Assembly (NCBI GenBank): GCA_023512835.1
Contig: CM042091.1
Location: forward strand, 36,718,107 to 36,782,106
Origin: Taxillus chinensis
Lineage: Eukaryota > Streptophyta > Magnoliopsida > Santalales > Loranthaceae
Direction of reading: 5' to 3'
Length of the DNA: 64,000 nucleotides
The stretch's first letter is position 1. Each line of letters begins with the position of its first letter. Position numbers and translations under genes: made by a program. The notes below the pieces were generated by a model. That model did not search any database. It saw nothing but the letters and a program-made list of their open reading frames with translations, and had not been told where the DNA came from. Below, one piece after another: positions 32,893 through 44,836 of this stretch.

Positions 32893-34210
32893 ATGCCTCC
32901 TAGGAGAATTACCCGGGTACCCCAGTGCCAGAGGATGAGTCTTCTGCACGTGCTGGACAAGAGGGAAGGCAGCAAACGAAGGGCGATGATCCCATGGAGC
33001 GGATCATGGCCTAAGTTAGGGCCTTGAGTGAGAATATACAAGGCATGCGAGAGGATCTCAAGGGAGAGATACGAGATGAGATTAGGCGGGAGATGATGGC
33101 ACAGCAGACAGTGCTACCTTCTCCACCCTGTGAGACAGAGCCTCCACGTAGACAAGAGATACCGATGAGACGGGAGGAGGAAGATGTGGTGACCCGGTTC
33201 TGGAAGGAACAACCACCGAGGTTCAAGGGAGGAGCAGATCCTCTAGCAGCAGAGCATTGGCTGTGACAGATTGAGCACGTGTTCTCCTTTCTCCGACCCC
33301 GGGAGGAGGATAAAGTGAGGTTAGCAGTCAGACAGTTGGAAGAGGAAGCCTTAGAGTGGTGGCTTAGCATTTCAGGTAGCCGGGACATGCAGACCTTGTC
33401 ATGGGAGGAATTCCTTCAATTATTCCATGAGGAGTACTTCCCGGAGTCCTTGCGGTGGCAGAAACGGGAAGAGTTTAGTGGTTTGAAACAAGGATCACGC
33501 ACTGTGTCTGAGTATGAGCGTGAGTTCCGAGGACTGAGCCGGTTTGCCCCTGAGGCAATCTCTAGAGAGGACCTGAAGGCCCATAAGTTTACCATGGGAC
33601 TCAGGCCTGCCCTGAAGCAGAGGGTGGAGATGCTGTGGCTGAGGACCTATGCGGAGGTCGTGGAGACAGCTAAGATTGTGGAAAGAGGACTGGAGGAGGG
33701 TAAACAGGCTCATCAGGAGCGGCTAGCACAGAGTACGCGCGATAAGCAGGGAGACTCCAAGAAACCGAGAGTTGAGCTTGGAGGTAGCAGTTTCCCCAGG
33801 GACAAGGGCCAATCACCAATGGCTCCACCAAAGTCCCATTACTCTGGAGGACCGGGGAACTCAGCTGGAGGTTTCCCACGTGAGTGTACTTGTTGTGGCC
33901 AAACTGGACACATGAAACGTGAGTGTCCCAAGCAGCACCTGCAGTGCTATAGCTGTGGGAAGATAGGACACATTAGTACGGTATGTTTCAGTAAGGGGAA
34001 CAACCGGGGAGTTGGTGGATTCGCATCAGGAGGGAGGAGTGAGACCCACTTTCGGGCCCCGACTCCGAGGCCAACACGTTTATGGCAGGCGAGTCAGGCT
34101 GGTTCCACTCATGCAAGGCCACGGGGAGAGAAGCAACCACAAGGCGGTTCGAGAGAATCGTCCAAGTGGACATCGACACGGGGATCAAAGGACAAACAGG
34201 AGAGGCTAGT
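32893..34210 (+). pseudogene. gag of element D, broken
   Basis: ATG at 32893 begins MPPRRITR. A one-base loss near 32917 shifts the frame; the ancestral register resumes by 33006. The core follows with KEQPPRFKGGADP, EEALEWWLSISGSRD, FHEEYFPESLRWQKREEF and LKAHKFTMGLRPALKQRVE. Two intact zinc knuckles lie at about 33883-33925 (CTCCGQTGHMKREC) and 33943-33985 (CYSCGKIGHISTVC). Stops at 33012 (TAA) and 33264 (TGA) are CAA-to-TAA and TGG-to-TGA changes relative to J. From 33279 the frame is open for 350 codons through the knuckles. The product would form the particle and bind element RNA. Confidence 0.9.
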
Positions 34211-36200
34211 AGCAAGGCAAACCATGGCAGAGTATTTGCACTTACTTCAGCACCATCGGAGCGGGAGGAGTTACCATTATCCTCCGAGGAAGGCGAAGCC
34301 GGACCTTCGGTGGTTCGAGGTACTGTTTTGATATCTCGCACTATAGTTGCTGTCTTGCTTGATACCGGAGCTTCGTGCTCCTTGATTGCTAAGTCCTTGG
34401 TTGAGAGCCTTGGACTTGATTGTGTGAGGGCAGATAAGCCCCTGAGTGTTGAGTCACCTGTGGGAGGTGCATCGACAATAAGCCGAGTGTGTCGTGAGTG
34501 TATGCTTACGATAGGAGATGTTGAGGTCACATTTGATTTGTATGTGATGCCAATGAGGACATTTGATTTGATTTTAGGGATGGACTAGTTAATGGACTTC
34601 CAGGCTAAGATTGACTGCTATAGACAGCGGGTGTCATTTATTTCACCCACAGGGTTACTCTGTACCCTAGTGGGTGAATGGATGAGAATGCCGGGAGGGC
34701 TGGACTGACGAGAGGGCTATGGGGTAGTGTTACCCATAGGCTTGCTACACTTACTTTTGAGGAGGAAGGTAATATTGAAAAACGAGTGTGGCCAATTGTT
34801 GTTGAAAATTTTCAGGATGTGTTTCCTGGGGAGTTACTAGAGTTACCTCCACACAGGAGTGTTGAGTTCACAATCGAGTTATTGCCAGGGGTGGGACCTA
34901 TCTCACAAGTGGCATACCGGATGGGACCTGCCGAGTTGAGGGAGCTTCAAAAGCAAATAAAGGAGCTGGGAGATAAAAGTTTCATTCGCCCAAGTACATC
35001 ACCTTGGGGTGCACCAGTCTTGTTTGCTAAAAAGGCAGACGGTTCACTATGACTCTGCATTGATTATCGAAAGCTGAACCAAGTGACGGTAAAGAACAAA
35101 TACCCTTTGCCGAGGATTGATGATCTGTTTGACCACCTGAGTGGGGCACAATGGTTTTCAAAGATTGATTTGCGTTCTGGGTATCATCAGATGAGGGTCA
35201 GGAGCGAGGATATTCCTAAGACTGCTTTCAGGTGTAGATATGGGCACTATGAGTGGTTAGTGATGCCTTTCAGGCTCACGAATGCACCGGCTGTGTTCAT
35301 GCACATGATGAATCAGGTATTTGCCCCGTACCTAGATTCCTTTGTGGTGGTATTTATTGATGACATCCTTGTATACTCAAGGACCCGAGAGGAGCATGAG
35401 AAGCATTTGACTGTGGTATTGCAGACGCTTCGGGACCACCAGTTGTATGCTAAATTTAGCAAGTGTAATTTCTGGATGCAAGAGGTACATTTCCTTGGGC
35501 ATGTGGTATCTGCCGAGGGAGTTAGAGTGGACCCAACCAAGATTGAATCTGTATCATCTTGGAAAAAGCCCACGAATGTTTTTGAGATCCGTAGTTTCTT
35601 GGGTCTGGCAGGATATTACAGGCATTTCATGGAAGGGTTCTCTCGGTTAGCAGCACCGATGACAGCCCTGACACGAAAAGGAGTTAAAATTGAGTGGACA
35701 GACAAGTGTCAGCGAGCTTTTGAGGAATTGAAGACTCGTTTGACTACTGCAGCAGTTTTGAGTCTACCACGAGATGGAGTGCCTTATGAGGTGTGTTGTG
35801 ATGCATCCCGCGTTGGATTGGGGTGTGTTCTAATGCAGGAACACAAAGTCATAGATTACGGCTCACGACAGCTTAAGCCCCATGAACAGAATTACCAACG
35901 CATGATCTGGAATTAGCAGCAGTTATCTTTGCCTTGAAGTCGTGGCAATATTACCTGCTAGGGGAGAAATTTGTGGTATACACCGACCACAAAAGCCTAC
36001 AGTACATCTTCACCCAGAGGGATCTGAATTTGAGACAGAGGAGATGGGTGGAGTACTTGCAGATGTTTGACTTTACACTCTCCTACACACCTGGGAAGGG
36101 GAATGTAGTTGCAGATGCACTGAGTAGGAAGGGAAAAGCTGAGGTTTCCATGAGAGAATGGAAAATGATGGAACAATTAGCGATCTTTGCAGGTACAACC
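34211..36200 (+). pseudogene. protease, RT and RNase H of element D, broken
   Basis: Protease near 34230-34590 carries LLDTGASCSL and ends at TAG 34586-34588. RT from about 34760 includes [20 protein letters not shown] at 35050-35052 interrupts before [11 protein letters not shown] 277-codon open stretch from 35083 then holds [21 protein letters not shown] (usual Gly replaced by Arg), FIDD at 35353-35364 and the start of RNase H ([16 protein letters not shown]). A frameshift near 35900 separates the RNase H end at 35934-36203 ([31 protein letters not shown]). Frameshifts also occur near 34210 and 34670. Confidence 0.9.
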
Positions 36201-37691
36201 TGATTTTAGCGATGGGGGAAGCGATCCCTATGTTCTATTGCTGTATCGCGCGAGTTATACCAGCGTGTCCGTGAGGGACAGTTGGGGGATGTGGACTGTG
36301 AAGTGATCCGGGCCCAGATAGAGGCCGGTGAGCTGTCTGAGGAATGGACGGAAGGAACTGAACATGAGCTGAGATTTCAGGGGCGCTTGATAGTACCGCC
36401 CTCCTTACGCGAGGATGTGATGAGGGAGCTTCATCATTCCCGTTTGGCTGTGCATCCAGGAGGGACTAAGATGTATCACGCCGTGCGAACACAGTTCTGG
36501 TGGCCAGGACTGAAGAGGTGCATAGCAGAGTTTGTTTCCAGGTGCCTTACTTGTCAACAAGTAAAGGCAGAGCACCAACAACCTGCTGGTCAGTTACAGC
36601 CATTGCCTGTGGCTGAGTGGAAGTGGGAGCATATTACCATGGTTTTTGTGACAGGACTTCCTACCACTTCTGGGAGGAAGGATATGATTTGGGTCACTGT
36701 AGACCGATTGACTAAATCGGCCCATTTCTTGGCTGTTCGGGAGCGAGACTCCATTGGGACATTGAGCCAGCAGTATGTTGACGAGATTGTGCGATTGCAT
36801 GGAGTGCCTTTGTCTATCATTTCAGATGGAGATGCATGATTCACTTCTCGGTTTTGAAATGGTTTGCAAGAGGCATTGGGGACGCGGCTTAATTTGAGTA
36901 CTGTTTTCCATCCTGACACTGATGGTCAGTCAGAGAGGACCATTTAAACGTTGGAAGACCTGTTGAGAGCTTGTGTGCTTGATTTTGGGGGATCATGGGC
37001 TTCTCACCTTCCTTTGGTAGAGTTTGCCTATAATAATAGTTACCAGGCTTCTATAGGGATGGCCCCATTTGAGGCATTGTATGGCAGACCTTGCCGATCT
37101 CCATTATGTTGGGCAGAAGCTGGAGAGGCAGCTATGTTGGGACCCCAATTGGTCCAAGAGGCCACGGCAAAAGTCCAACTGATTAGGCAGCGCCTTCTTA
37201 CGGCCCAGAGTAGACAAAAGTCTTATGTGGATCGCCGACGCAGACCATTGGAGTTTTTGGTTGGAGACCACGTGTTTCTTCGTGTTTCTCCACGGAGAGG
37301 GCATAAGCGATTTGGAAAGGGATCCAAGTTATCTCCACGATACATTGGATCGTTCGAGATTTTGAGCAGAGTTGGACCCGTTGCTTATAGGTTGGCATTA
37401 CCTCCCAGTTTGAGCAGAGTTCATGATGTTTTCCATGTATCCCAGTTACGGAAATACCATCCAGATCCCACACATGTGCTGGATTGGAGTACCCTGGATA
37501 TTGGGGAGGACGTGACGATTGTTGAGGCACCAATCCGTATTTTGGATAGGCGCGTGAAACAGCTACGAGGTAAGACTATTCCATTGGTTTGGGTGTTGTG
37601 GAAACACCGCGGTATGGAGGAAGAGACTTGGGAACGTGAGGCTGAGATACGTGCTCACTACCCTGACCTGTTCGAGGACGAACAACCTTGA
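36201..37691 (+). pseudogene. integrase and chromodomain-like tail of element D, inactive
   Basis: One register from 36282 to the stop TGA at 37689-37691 after FEDEQP. The zinc-binding part has VHPGGTKMYHAV and CLTC. The first catalytic Asp is replaced by Val (MVF, codon 36642-36644) where J and G have MDF. Three stops lie at 36837, 36855 and 36945. [15 protein letters not shown] and the tail RILDRRVKQLRGKTIPLV are conserved. Loss of a catalytic residue together with the stops means it cannot encode an active integrase. Confidence 0.9.
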
Positions 37692-37855
37692 AGGGGGGGA
37701 GGAAGGCAAACATCAACATAGTCAGGTACTTGTCCAACTGGTTGTTTGATACGTGTATTGATTTGTGTTAGTGGTCTATTAATTGGTTGTGGTTGTTGTT
37801 TCCTTTCATTCCGCATTCTCTTTTTGAGGACGAAAAGTCGTTAAGGGGGAGAGGA
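37692..37855 (+). other. Post-pol spacer and polypurine tract of D
   Basis: A 164-bp spacer. Box TGAGGACGAAAAGTCG near 37825 leads into TTAAGGGGGAGAGGA ending at 37855, beside the LTR. The pol end (GAGGACGAACAACC, then GAAGGGGGGGAGGA) is a similar purine box. Confidence 0.85.
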
Positions 37856-40158
37856 TGTAAGGACCCGTATTTAAGGGGCCTTCGAGATAGCCTTAAGTTA
37901 GAGACCTTATTGTAACAAATGAATATCAGCACAATGATGTGCTCGTCAAATGGAGATTTTTGACTGTACTTGGACTAAATTTGGGATTTTAGGCCCTGAG
38001 GGGTATTTTTGGGATTTCACAAATAATTTTATATTCCCTTTTAAATTACTTGGGTTTGTATTTTGAGCTTTGGGCCTCCCTTCAAGGGAAAAACCCAATA
38101 TGAGAGAGAGTGGGCTGCATTTGGTCTTGGGCTTCTATTAAAAACAAAATAATAATAAGAAAAAAAAAAGGGAGAAACCAAACCCAACTCATTGTTGGCA
38201 GCCGACCCAGAGAGAGAGAGAGAGAGAGGGAGAGAGGGGATCTGCAAATTCCGGCCAAGGGAAAGGGGCCTGAGGCCTGAGGAAGAGAAGGAGAAGATGA
38301 TCCGGAGGCTGGAAGGGAGATTTCCGGCAATCAAGGATCTTTTCTGGTGGCTGGAAGCTAATTCCTAGAAAAAAAATTCTTTTTCTGCAATACGAGGTAT
38401 GGATTTCAAGTTTTGTCCATTTGCCATCTCTCTCTTACAGATTTCTAGAAAATAAAATTTATGTGTTGATCTGGGATGTTTCTAAATTCCACCTTGAGAC
38501 TATTGGTCTGGGGTTTTTTTGTTTGAGTTTTCTAAATTTCTGAATTTCTATGTGAGACTATTTATACTTTTGGGTTAGGGGTCATTTGTATACCCATTAT
38601 CTTGGGGTTATTTAGATGAAGAATTTTAGGAGAAACCTTGTATCTGGTTTGGTTAAGACCTCTGGTATTGGGAAAATCAAAATGAGAGCGAGGCCAGAGT
38701 TGGATTTTGGCCCTGTTTACGGACTTAGAATCTCAATAACTTCTAAACTAAAACAAATTTGAGGTTGGTCCTTTAGAGAAAAATGATTAGAATGACAAAA
38801 GGAAGGTTTTGGAACCTGCACGTGAGAAAGCCTTTTTCACTTGCAGATTCATTCTTGTTCCAAATAGCCCCAAATTTTAGGTGGAGCTTCCTTAGAGGCA
38901 TAGGAGTTGAAATACCTCTACACGTGAAAATGACCTTTTCACGTGCAACCTTGTTTTTGGCTAAAAATCATCCCTGAACCTTCTGGCATGGCTAGAATGA
39001 TGTTTGGAGTTAATTTGCCTCTGCACATGACAATAGGTTGTCACGTGCAGCATGTTTTGGGCTCCCCTTGAGGTGGATAAGCTTCCTTTGAAAGGTTGTT
39101 GATGATCCAGACTATGAGAGTGAGAAATGAGTGGACTTTAGGGACCATGAGTAGTCAGGTGATGTTATATGTGATGACTTGATTCTTCTGAGACTACCTA
39201 TTGTTTTACATTCTGGGTTAAGTTTTTGTGCATGCTAAACGAGTTGCATGTCTGGGCTGTGTCTTTGAGTTGTGTTTATGAGCTTACTGGTTGAATTGCA
39301 TAGTATTTGTTGAATTGTACTTATTTGAGTTAAGCTTACTGAATTGTACTATGTTTATTGAGTTAAGATTATTGAGTTGTATATGTTGAAATGTGTATGT
39401 GGAGGACCCCAGAAACGCGGGGAGTTGAGATAAGAACCCTAGAAACGTGGGGAATTGAGCTGAGTATGGGACAGTCATTGTACTGTACCCCTTGAGATGA
39501 GATTCACAATTGCCTGGTGTGGTATGTCACGTCGCCGTGGTGGCAGGGTGTCCTCTGCCCTCCTGTGCAGGCAGAGGTATGAGGCGTGTTTACTGGGTGA
39601 TGATTATTCTTTTAGCTTAAGTCACTACACGAGCACATGCATCCACTTGACATGCATAGTTTTAGAGTGGGACGAGATTGGGGAGACTTGATCCCTACTG
39701 AGCTGTGGTGTGCTCACCCCTCCTATGAACTGTTCTTTGCAGGACCTAGCAGGCGATAGGCGGAAGAGCTGGTTGGTAGGCCGCTGGGGCTGTATGGCCT
39801 TATATATATATATACATTTGGTTATTTCATTGTATTTGAGATTCTGTTTACTTGAACTGTGTACCCTGGTTTTATTATTGGAAATTTGTTCCCTAGTGGG
39901 TTGTAAAAGGGCTGGAAGCCTCTAAGCAATGTAATTGATGTATTGGGTTGTGAACACTGTATATATATATATTGTGGTGGTGTGCTTGGCATGGAAACAG
40001 GTACGTGCCCCTTGGCATGTTGACTTGTGATACAGGGATAGGACAGCACCCGCAGTAGGTGTCCTCACTTTGGTGTTTACACCGAACCCTTGACCCTTCG
40101 GGTGTGGGCATGGGCAGTCATTACCCATTTCCAAGGGAAGGAAATTTGGGGCATGACA
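37856..40158 (+). repeat. 3' LTR of element D
   Basis: 2303 bp, TGTAAGGACCCG to GGGGCATGACA, followed by TSD GTAAA. The LTR terminus has GCATGACA where the 5' copy has GCGTGACA. The inverted pair at 39021-39050 differs from the 5' copy at both partners of one pair. Confidence 0.95.
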
Positions 40159-41995
40159 GTAAATGGCAAGAATCAGTTGGGATTTTGATTTGGAGATTGC
40201 AATGGTGTGTGGAGAGGAGAGAAGATGAAAAACAAGAACCTTTTTCTGGGTTTTGGGTAGAAAACGTGGGAAAGGAGGATGATATATATTTTGGATTCAG
40301 ATTTTTTTTTTGGGGCTGGAATCGAGGAGAATGGGTGTAAGGAATAGGGAATGAAAGAAACAATTGTTTTTTTTGTTTTTGTTTTTGTGATGGAAACGTA
40401 AGAACAGAGAAAAGCAGAACTAGAATCGTTTTTTTTGTTTCTTTCTGGGTAAAAGAGCTGTAACGAGGTGTCAGGGAAAAGGGATTGGAAAGACTTGGAT
40501 GATTTTGATTTTAGGACAGGGAGAGTGTTGGGCGAAAATCTGGAATTAGGCAACTGGGTGGGAAGATGGCAAGAGGGTTCTCTCTTTTTTTTTCCTGGGG
40601 CGTGAATCCCTCTCCCTTTTTCTTTGTCTGGGCGTGAATCCCCCTTTTCCTTTTCCTGGGTGTGCTCTGTTTTTTTTTTAGGCGTCAAAAATCTCTCGGT
40701 CTCTCTCGTTTTTTTTTTGTTTTTGGGGCTGAACTCTTTTTTCTCTCTGCCGAACCTCTTCCTTTTCTGTCTCTTTTTTTTTTGCCGAGCCCCCCTTCTA
40801 CGTGGATGGGAGACTGATTTTAAAGGATATTAGCTAGATCTCATTAATTGCTGCATTTAATGCTTGGTCGGGTGTATTATTAATCCCAGCATTTATTAAT
40901 TCCCAGATTCTATGCCGTATCAGGTGGACTGTCGATCTATGATTGCCTTATTTTGGTTTTTTGTTGATGCATGTGACTGACAGGCATTGAAAGCATCTCT
41001 GACAAAAATGGTCAGCTCATAAAACGTATCCCGTGAGTAATCAGCGACAGAGCAAACGAAAGAAGCCAAACAGCGAAGGTCAAGGGGTCAGAGGGTCGAA
41101 GTGTCGACATGTCGGAGTGTTGGCAGGTCGACGTGTCGGCAGGGTCGAAGTTTCGGTCGGTCGAAATTTTTGTGGGTCGAAAGTCAACGGTCAACGGGTC
41201 GAAGTGTCGGCAGGGTCGGAGGGTCGAAGGCTCACAGGGTTCGAAGGTCAAGGGTCGAACGGTCGAAGGTCGGAGTGTCGGTAGGGTCGGAGGCTTCGAG
41301 GCTTCGCATCTTCACAGGGTTCGAAAGTCAAGGGTCGAAGGGTCGAAGGTCGGAGTGTCGGCAGGTCGGAGGTTTACAGGCTTCGAGGCTTCGAAGCTTC
41401 GAGGTTTCGGGTCTTCGTGGCTTCGAGGCTTTGAGGCTTTGAGGCTCGGGTCTTCACGGATTCGGGGCTTCGAAGGTCAATGGGTCGAAGTGTCGGAAGG
41501 TTAACGGTCAACGGTCAACCCCAAAGTTTTTTTAATTACCTTTTTACCCTTAGCCACAATGCAAAAATGGATGACCTTTTAGGGATTGTTTGGGAAGACC
41601 CGTATTTGCCTACATAGACATTTTAGAGAGTTTCGCATGATCACTTTTTCGGGCAGTTTGACCAGGGGCATTGACCGTCTTTTGGCAAGTTTGACTTTTT
41701 CCAACGAAAGTTGTTTTGGCCATAACTTCTTCATTTTAAATCAGAATGGAGCTCGGTCAAGTGCATTATTCTCCAAATTTCTTCCTCTATCCCCTGATTT
41801 TGGTCTTGGGGTACTTCAGGGACTTGTAGCAAAGGTCATCCATTTTGGGCTTCCCCATTCTTGTAATTGTATCCATCTTGTGCAAATCGCAGGGAATCTC
41901 TAAGGACCTGTTCAACAAGGTCTATGGCATGGGCAAAAAGGTATATACACCAAATGGGGTTAGTATGTCCAACCCGGATAAAATGGGGTCCAACA
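40159..41995 (-). repeat. Solo Tat LTR, right piece (LTR 5' half)
   Basis: Continues the reverse Tat LTR after D; the first five bases are D's right target duplication. It matches the Tat 3' LTR near 23400-24050 in reverse (for example GATGGAAACGTAAGAAC near 40388). It contains the longer TCGA-rich tract at about 41084-41516 and ends GGGGTCCAACA at 41995, the LTR start in reverse. Confidence 0.87.
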
Positions 41996-42905
41996 CATGG
42001 TCACGACCAGCCACACAGGCTCCACAATAAGCCACACAGGCTCACAACTAGCCACATAGGCATACAATCAAACACATAACATACATCTCAACCACACAAG
42101 CATAAAATCAAACACATACCATGTATCTCAGCCATACAGGCATAAAATCAAACATATAGCATGCATCTCAGCCACACAGGCATATAATCAAATATATCCC
42201 CCCTTGGAAACCTCAAGGTTTCCCCCACATGAACTTATATCAGAACGAAGCCTAACGAACAACACTGACATTCCCAACGGCCTCTAAGACCCACTGCCAC
42301 GCAACGAACCCTAAGAGTTCACACCAAACAAAATATGCCATTGAAGGCCAACATCCATATAGGAGATCACACCAATATTGATTTACATATATATATATAT
42401 ATATTATAACAATGATAGTACGCTACAAATCATCGACCTTAGGGCCTAACCCCGGAATAGGTACTAAAAGAGATACAACCCTTACCTCTGGAAGATCCTC
42501 CTTGCTCCCATGCTAGACGTCGTTTACCCATGCTAGTCACCCCTGCAGTAACGACCAAGAGATCCTCTCTCTCTCTCTCTGCGACGGCTGACAACGAAAA
42601 CCCTAAACTTAAAACAAAGAGGGCTCCTCCTCCTTATATAGACACCTCAACATCAAAATGACGTAGTTTTGATTAAGTGAACCACATCATCAAAACGACG
42701 TAGTTTTAATAAATGAAATCCGACCATCAAAATAACGTAGTTTTGATAAAGGGAACATGCCACAACCTTCCCGCATCCACATAGGACAAAATACCCACAA
42801 TTTAAGCCAATGTGTGTGGGAATAAAACTCCCTAAAACCCAACAATTGCCACCCTAAAAGGCAAAACTGTGACTAACTCTACATCGCAAAACATGGGTCA
42901 TTACA
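41996..42905 (-). repeat. E central LTR, right piece
   Basis: Resumes the CACACAGGCTCACAA array of the E LTR, then three near-palindromes (42652-42673, 42689-42710, 42726-42747) beside a reversed TATATAAGG box near 42633-42641. It ends TCATTACA at 42905, the LTR start in reverse. A purine tract follows on the right, so this one LTR is shared by two element bodies. Confidence 0.87.
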
Positions 42906-43239
42906 TCCTCTCCCCCTTAAGACTTTTCATCATCGAAAAGAAACAATGCCAAAAAAACCGCAAGGAATATCAAACACATGCAAGCCAATATGCAAAATCG
43001 TAAGTCACAACACATAAATGGATCAGACCACGCACACAGCACATAACAGGACATATGTCCACAACCTCAACAAAGCACCACCACAATGAATATAACACAT
43101 ACCCACATGTCACCAATACACTTCTCAAAACACATCTCAAATACAAATACATGTCTAAAGGATAATACACAACATATCATAAACAACTAGTACAGGAAAG
43201 CACCACTATTATCTATTGGCCAAAAGCCACCTCTCATCC
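42906..43239 (-). other. Polypurine tract and post-pol spacer of the second E copy
   Basis: The complement of AAGGGGGAGAGGA at 42906-42918 marks the 3' end of another element body to the right of the shared LTR. The rest is low-complexity spacer like 5410-5695. Confidence 0.82.
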
Positions 43240-43772
43240 TCAAGATTGTTCGTCCTCGAACAACTCTAGTTACTGCTCACGCATCATGGACTCACGCTCC
43301 CAAGTCTCCTCCTCAATGCCATGGTGCTGCCACAGCAGGCGAACCATTAGAATAGCACGACCATGCAAAAGCTTCTCCCGCCGATCTAGTATACGGATAG
43401 GGGCCTCAACAACGGACATGTCGTCCTCAATATCCAATATCCCCTAATTGATCACATTAGTGGGGTCAGGATGATACTTCCTCAATTGGAACATGGAACA
43501 CATTGTGCACCCGACTCAATCGCGATGGCAAAGCTAACCGGTAGGCCACTGGCCCCGCACGATCCATAACCTCAAAAGGCCCAACAAACCACGAAGATAG
43601 CTTGGAACCTCTCCCAAATCGCCGATGTCCACGACGTGGAGAAACACGAAGAAACACATGATCTCCCACAAAAAACTCCAAAGGTCGCCGCCGCTGATTT
43701 GCATAAGATTTTTATCAACTTTCGGCGGACAACAAGCATTGACGAATCAACTTGACTTTCTCAGTAGCCTCT
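43240..43772 (-). pseudogene. Integrase C-terminal remnant of the second E copy
   Basis: Reverse-strand end of pol, from about LRQCLLS at 43740 to FEDEQS-stop at 43240-43242. It includes VGDHVFLRVSPRRGHRRFG (about 43660-43600) and [20 protein letters not shown]. It is cut at about 43772, where the sequence switches to LTR; everything from primer site to the integrase core is missing. Confidence 0.85.
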
Positions 43773-44440
43773 TCGACCTCAGTGTCGTGATACAAGTATG
43801 TACAAGTTTTATTCAACTTCAGTGAATATGACAACATACAAACCACAAAGGAAAACACAACTATTTCCACAACCACACAGGCTCCACGGCCACACAGGCC
43901 CATGTCCATAGCGACACAGGCTCACAGTCACAGCCACACAGGCTCACAATAACAGCCACACAGGACCCACATCCACACAAGACCCACGTCCACACAGGCC
44001 CACAGGCTCACAACCAGCCATACAGGCTCACAACCAGCCACACATGCTCCACAACTAGCCACACAGGCTCACAATCAGCCACACACGCTCCACAATCAGC
44101 CACATAGGCTTACAATCAGCCACACAGGCTCACAACCAGCCACACAGGCTCACAACCAGCCACACAAGCATACAATCAAACACATAACATGCATCTCAAC
44201 CACACAGGCATAAAATCAAACACATAGCATGCATCTCAACCACATAGGCATAAAATCAAACACATAGCATGCATCTCAGCGACACAGGCATAAAATCAAA
44301 CACATATCATGCATCTCAGGGCCTAACCCTGGAATGGGTACTGGAAGACATAGAACCCCTACCTCTGGAAGATCCTCCTTGCTCCCACGCTAGACTCCAT
44401 CCACCCATGCTAGTCACCCCTGCAGCAACGACCAGGAGAT

Positions 44441-44472
<32 letters not shown>

Positions 44473-44836
44473 TCAGTGACGACTGACAACAAAAACCCTA
44501 AACCTAAAACAAAGAGGGCTCCTCCTCCTTTTATAGACACCTCAACATCAAAACGATGTAGTTTTGATTAAGTGAACCCCATCATCAAAACGACGTAGTT
44601 TTGATAAATGAAATCCCACCATCAAAACGACATAGTTTTGATAAATGAAATCCCACCATCAAAATGACGTAGTTTTGATAAAGGGAACATGCCACAACCT
44701 TCCTGCATCCACACAGGACAAAATACCTACAATTTAAGCAATGTGTGTGGGAATAAAACTCCCTAAAACCCAACAATTGCCACCCTAAAAGGCAAAACTA
44801 TGACTAACTCCACATCCCAAAACACAGGTCGTTACA
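43773..44836 (-). repeat. Outer LTR fragment of the E array
   Basis: Partial LTR, lacking its 3' end, ending GTCGTTACA at 44836 (LTR start in reverse). It has the ~20-bp array (CACACAGGCTCACAACCAGC type) at about 43860-44310, four near-palindromes (44547, 44584, 44621, 44658), a reversed TATAAAAGG box at about 44528-44536 and a CT run at about 44440-44473. Its right edge meets copia sequence. Confidence 0.83.
43860..44330 (-). repeat. ~20-bp tandem array of the E LTR
   Basis: Imperfect repeats of CACACAGGCTCACAACCAGC, then a second subtype with CATAAAATCAAACACATAGC of about 40 bp. The same array occurs at about 28800-28954 and 42000-42190. It gives long but meaningless His/Thr-rich frames. 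Confidence 0.85.

Larger units (their letters stand above)
30060..40158 (+). mobile_element. Element D: complete Tekay-type Ty3/gypsy retrotransposon
   Basis: A 10,099-bp element with two full LTRs, a perfect 5-bp duplication, Met-tRNA primer site, leader, gag-pol, spacer and purine tract. The LTRs differ at three of the first ~210 bases, so D is younger than J by the same comparison. It belongs to the same family group as J, by gag and pol similarity, and is distinct from A, B, E and G. All domains are present but disabled by seven stops and several frameshifts. Confidence 0.95.

Noticed and set aside
28950..42000. A target duplication for the solo Tat LTR.
   Set aside because: CAGGC and CATGG match at only three of five bases and lie in a tandem array, so I do not claim a duplication.
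43860..44330. Direct repeats with short variable stretches, superficially CRISPR-like.
   Set aside because: Units are adjacent and degenerate, there are no uniform unique spacers, and the setting is a plant LTR.
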